Assembly (NCBI GenBank): GCA_027318525.1
Contig: DAHVPA010000076.1
Coordinates: forward strand, 1-8,277
Source of the DNA: Candidatus Cloacimonadota bacterium
Lineage (GTDB): Bacteria > Cloacimonadota > Cloacimonadia > Cloacimonadales > Cloacimonadaceae
DNA: 8,277 nt
Direction: 5' to 3'
Positions 7,060-8,277 of this stretch are shown one piece after another (the stretch's first letter is position 1; each line of letters starts with the position of its first letter). The translations under genes were made by a program, and so were the position numbers. The notes under the pieces were generated by a model. That model was given only the letters and a program-made list of their open reading frames with translations. It made no database searches and was not told the origin of the DNA.

Positions 7060-8277
7060 ATGAAACGCATGTGTATAGCTCTCTTTTTATTGGTCCTCTG
7101 GGCTGGACTTTGCGCCCAATGGAGCACAAGCTCAGCCACCCCCAATCTGATCTGCAGCCTGACCGATACCCAGGTCATGCCCAAAACAGCTATTACTTCC
7201 GGCGGCATAACCTGGATTGCATGGATGGACAATCTGACAGGCACTTATTATACTTATCTGCAAAAGTTGAATTCCCTCGGAGTCCCAGAGTTTACCAATC
7301 CCCTGCTGGTCAGTGATAACCTTACTGATACCTGGCTGACGGAGTGGGATTTGGATTGTGACCCGGAAGGCAATGCCATACTCTGCTTCCAGGATATCCG
7401 CCTGGGCACCAATAATGTGGTGATTTACAAGATTTCTCCCAGCGGAGTCTTTCTCTGGGGTGAAGACGGCATTATGCTGAGCAATGACACCACAGTTGAT
7501 ACCACAAACATGGCGCCGGTGATTTTGTGCATGTCTGATGGCAGGACAATTGCCGGCTGGCAACGTTCCGGCACCACGACAGAGACGCGTCTGCAGTGCA
7601 TATCATCTCTGGGCAATCTGCTCTGGGGTCCTGCCGGCATCAGCATCACTGCGCCCAATCTGCGTTATACCTGGCCTCAGTTTTTGGAGTCGGACAACAA
7701 CTGTGTTCTGGTCAAATACTTTGAGGATAGCGGTCCTGTCTGGGCTCCCACCCGTAAAATCCTGGTGCAAAAATACAGTGCCACTGGTGTCCCCCAATGG
7801 CTGACTCCGACTGTGGTGCAAAACCTGGGCGGAATTGCCGCCTGGACGCAATTGCTGAGCATTGATACGGACGGCATGAGCGGCATGCTCATCTGCTGGC
7901 ATGACGACCGCAATGCGGAAAATATCTCCCACGGTTACATCCAGCGTATCATGGCAGACGGTGCTGTCACCATGCCGGTGGATGGGGTGCGGGTCTCGAT
8001 GGAGAATGACTTTCATCAGTTTTATCCCAAGCTTGCCTATGAGCCTGTCCAGGAGCAGGTTTACGTCTTCTGGAACAGAGTCAATGGCAATCAGGATATG
8101 TGGGGACTTTCCATGCAAAAGCTGTCCTTGGCAGGAGAGCGACTTTGGGATACTAACGGTTTAAGCTTTGTCATGCTGGATATGTATCCCACCTATCCCA
8201 TCCGTGCCTGCAGAATGGAAACAGGCGTCGTCTTTGTCTATAGCATCAGCCCTGCTTCCTCCAATGACCAGCTTGCC
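7060..8277 (+). CDS. Secreted beta-propeller-like repeat protein, 5' part (runs off window)
   Basis: An open frame of 406 codons with no stop, continuing past the right edge. Residues 1-20 are a Sec signal peptide: a KR start, a hydrophobic core and probable cleavage after LCA or LCAQ. There is no good lipobox. The mature part is built from a unit of 55-58 residues. Six copies of a turn of the form S-x-x-G followed by a hydrophobic stretch centre on Gly74, 129, 185, 243, 301 and 359, three of them continuing as LWG or LWD. Between them lie strands ending in W or F plus an acidic or polar residue, such as TWIAWMD, AILCFQD, MLICWHD and VYVFWNR. This suggests a beta-propeller of six to eight blades. 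It matches surface or exported proteins in which a propeller precedes a C-terminal sorting domain, but that end is not visible. Substrate or binding partner is unknown. It has its own promoter, so it is probably unrelated to the operon before it. Confidence 0.88.
   Translation, partial: MKRMCIALFLLVLWAGLCAQWSTSSATPNLICSLTDTQVMPKTAITSGGITWIAWMDNLTGTYYTYLQKLNSLGVPEFTNPLLVSDNLTDTWLTEWDLDCDPEGNAILCFQDIRLGTNNVVIYKISPSGVFLWGEDGIMLSNDTTVDTTNMAPVILCMSDGRTIAGWQRSGTTTETRLQCISSLGNLLWGPAGISITAPNLRYTWPQFLESDNNCVLVKYFEDSGPVWAPTRKILVQKYSATGVPQWLTPTVVQNLGGIAAWTQLLSIDTDGMSGMLICWHDDRNAENISHGYIQRIMADGAVTMPVDGVRVSMENDFHQFYPKLAYEPVQEQVYVFWNRVNGNQDMWGLSMQKLSLAGERLWDTNGLSFVMLDMYPTYPIRACRMETGVVFVYSISPASSNDQLA

Noticed and set aside
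7060..7125. Lipoprotein signal for the secreted protein
   Set aside because: The cysteine at residue 18 is preceded by A-G-L, which does not fit a lipobox; a normal signal peptidase site follows it.
1..8277. CRISPR array, insertion sequence, phage or attachment site
   Set aside because: I saw no spaced identical repeats, transposase or integrase motifs, or flanking inverted repeats on either strand.

Overview
The window reads as a stretch of a chromosome from an anaerobic, amino-acid-using bacterium, GC close to 50 percent, standard code, all supported genes on the + strand. I lean towards the Cloacimonadota / Bacteroidota-like part of the tree because of the glutamate dehydrogenase type and the secreted repeat protein that ends its signal peptide with Ala-Gln. 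This is a guess from sequence style, not a proven assignment.

Layout. (1) The window opens inside a glutamate dehydrogenase gene, which ends at 821 and is closed by a clear intrinsic terminator (845-882). (2) A roughly 145-base non-coding stretch follows (883-1027), with three successive hairpins and no convincing promoter. (3) A tight four-gene cluster runs from 1028 to 6934. It encodes a 584-residue PPDK/PEP-synthase-type ATP-grasp protein; a 1045-residue relative with an N-terminal GAF-like domain and a C-terminal nucleotidyltransferase domain; a 284-residue calcineurin-type metallophosphoesterase; and a 61-residue cysteine-rich small protein. The junctions are an ATGA overlap, a 6-base gap and a 29-base overlap, so the four are probably co-transcribed and partly translationally coupled. 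(4) A 125-base gap with no visible terminator carries a good sigma70-like promoter. (5) A new gene with a near-perfect Shine-Dalgarno begins at 7060 and runs off the right edge. It encodes a secreted protein with a repeating unit of about 56 residues that looks like a beta-propeller.

The most interesting part is the four-gene cluster. Both large proteins keep the ATP-grasp residues of pyruvate phosphate dikinase / PEP synthase, but neither has the phosphohistidine swivel domain or the PEP-binding barrel that those enzymes need. In that place both carry the same different domain, marked by GRWG and G(S/T)HFF motifs. With a GAF-like sensor, a nucleotidyltransferase with its three acidic residues and a metallophosphoesterase in the same unit, this looks more like a phosphoryl- or nucleotidyl-transfer regulatory or modification system than a central carbon enzyme. 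Its substrate cannot be told from the sequence.
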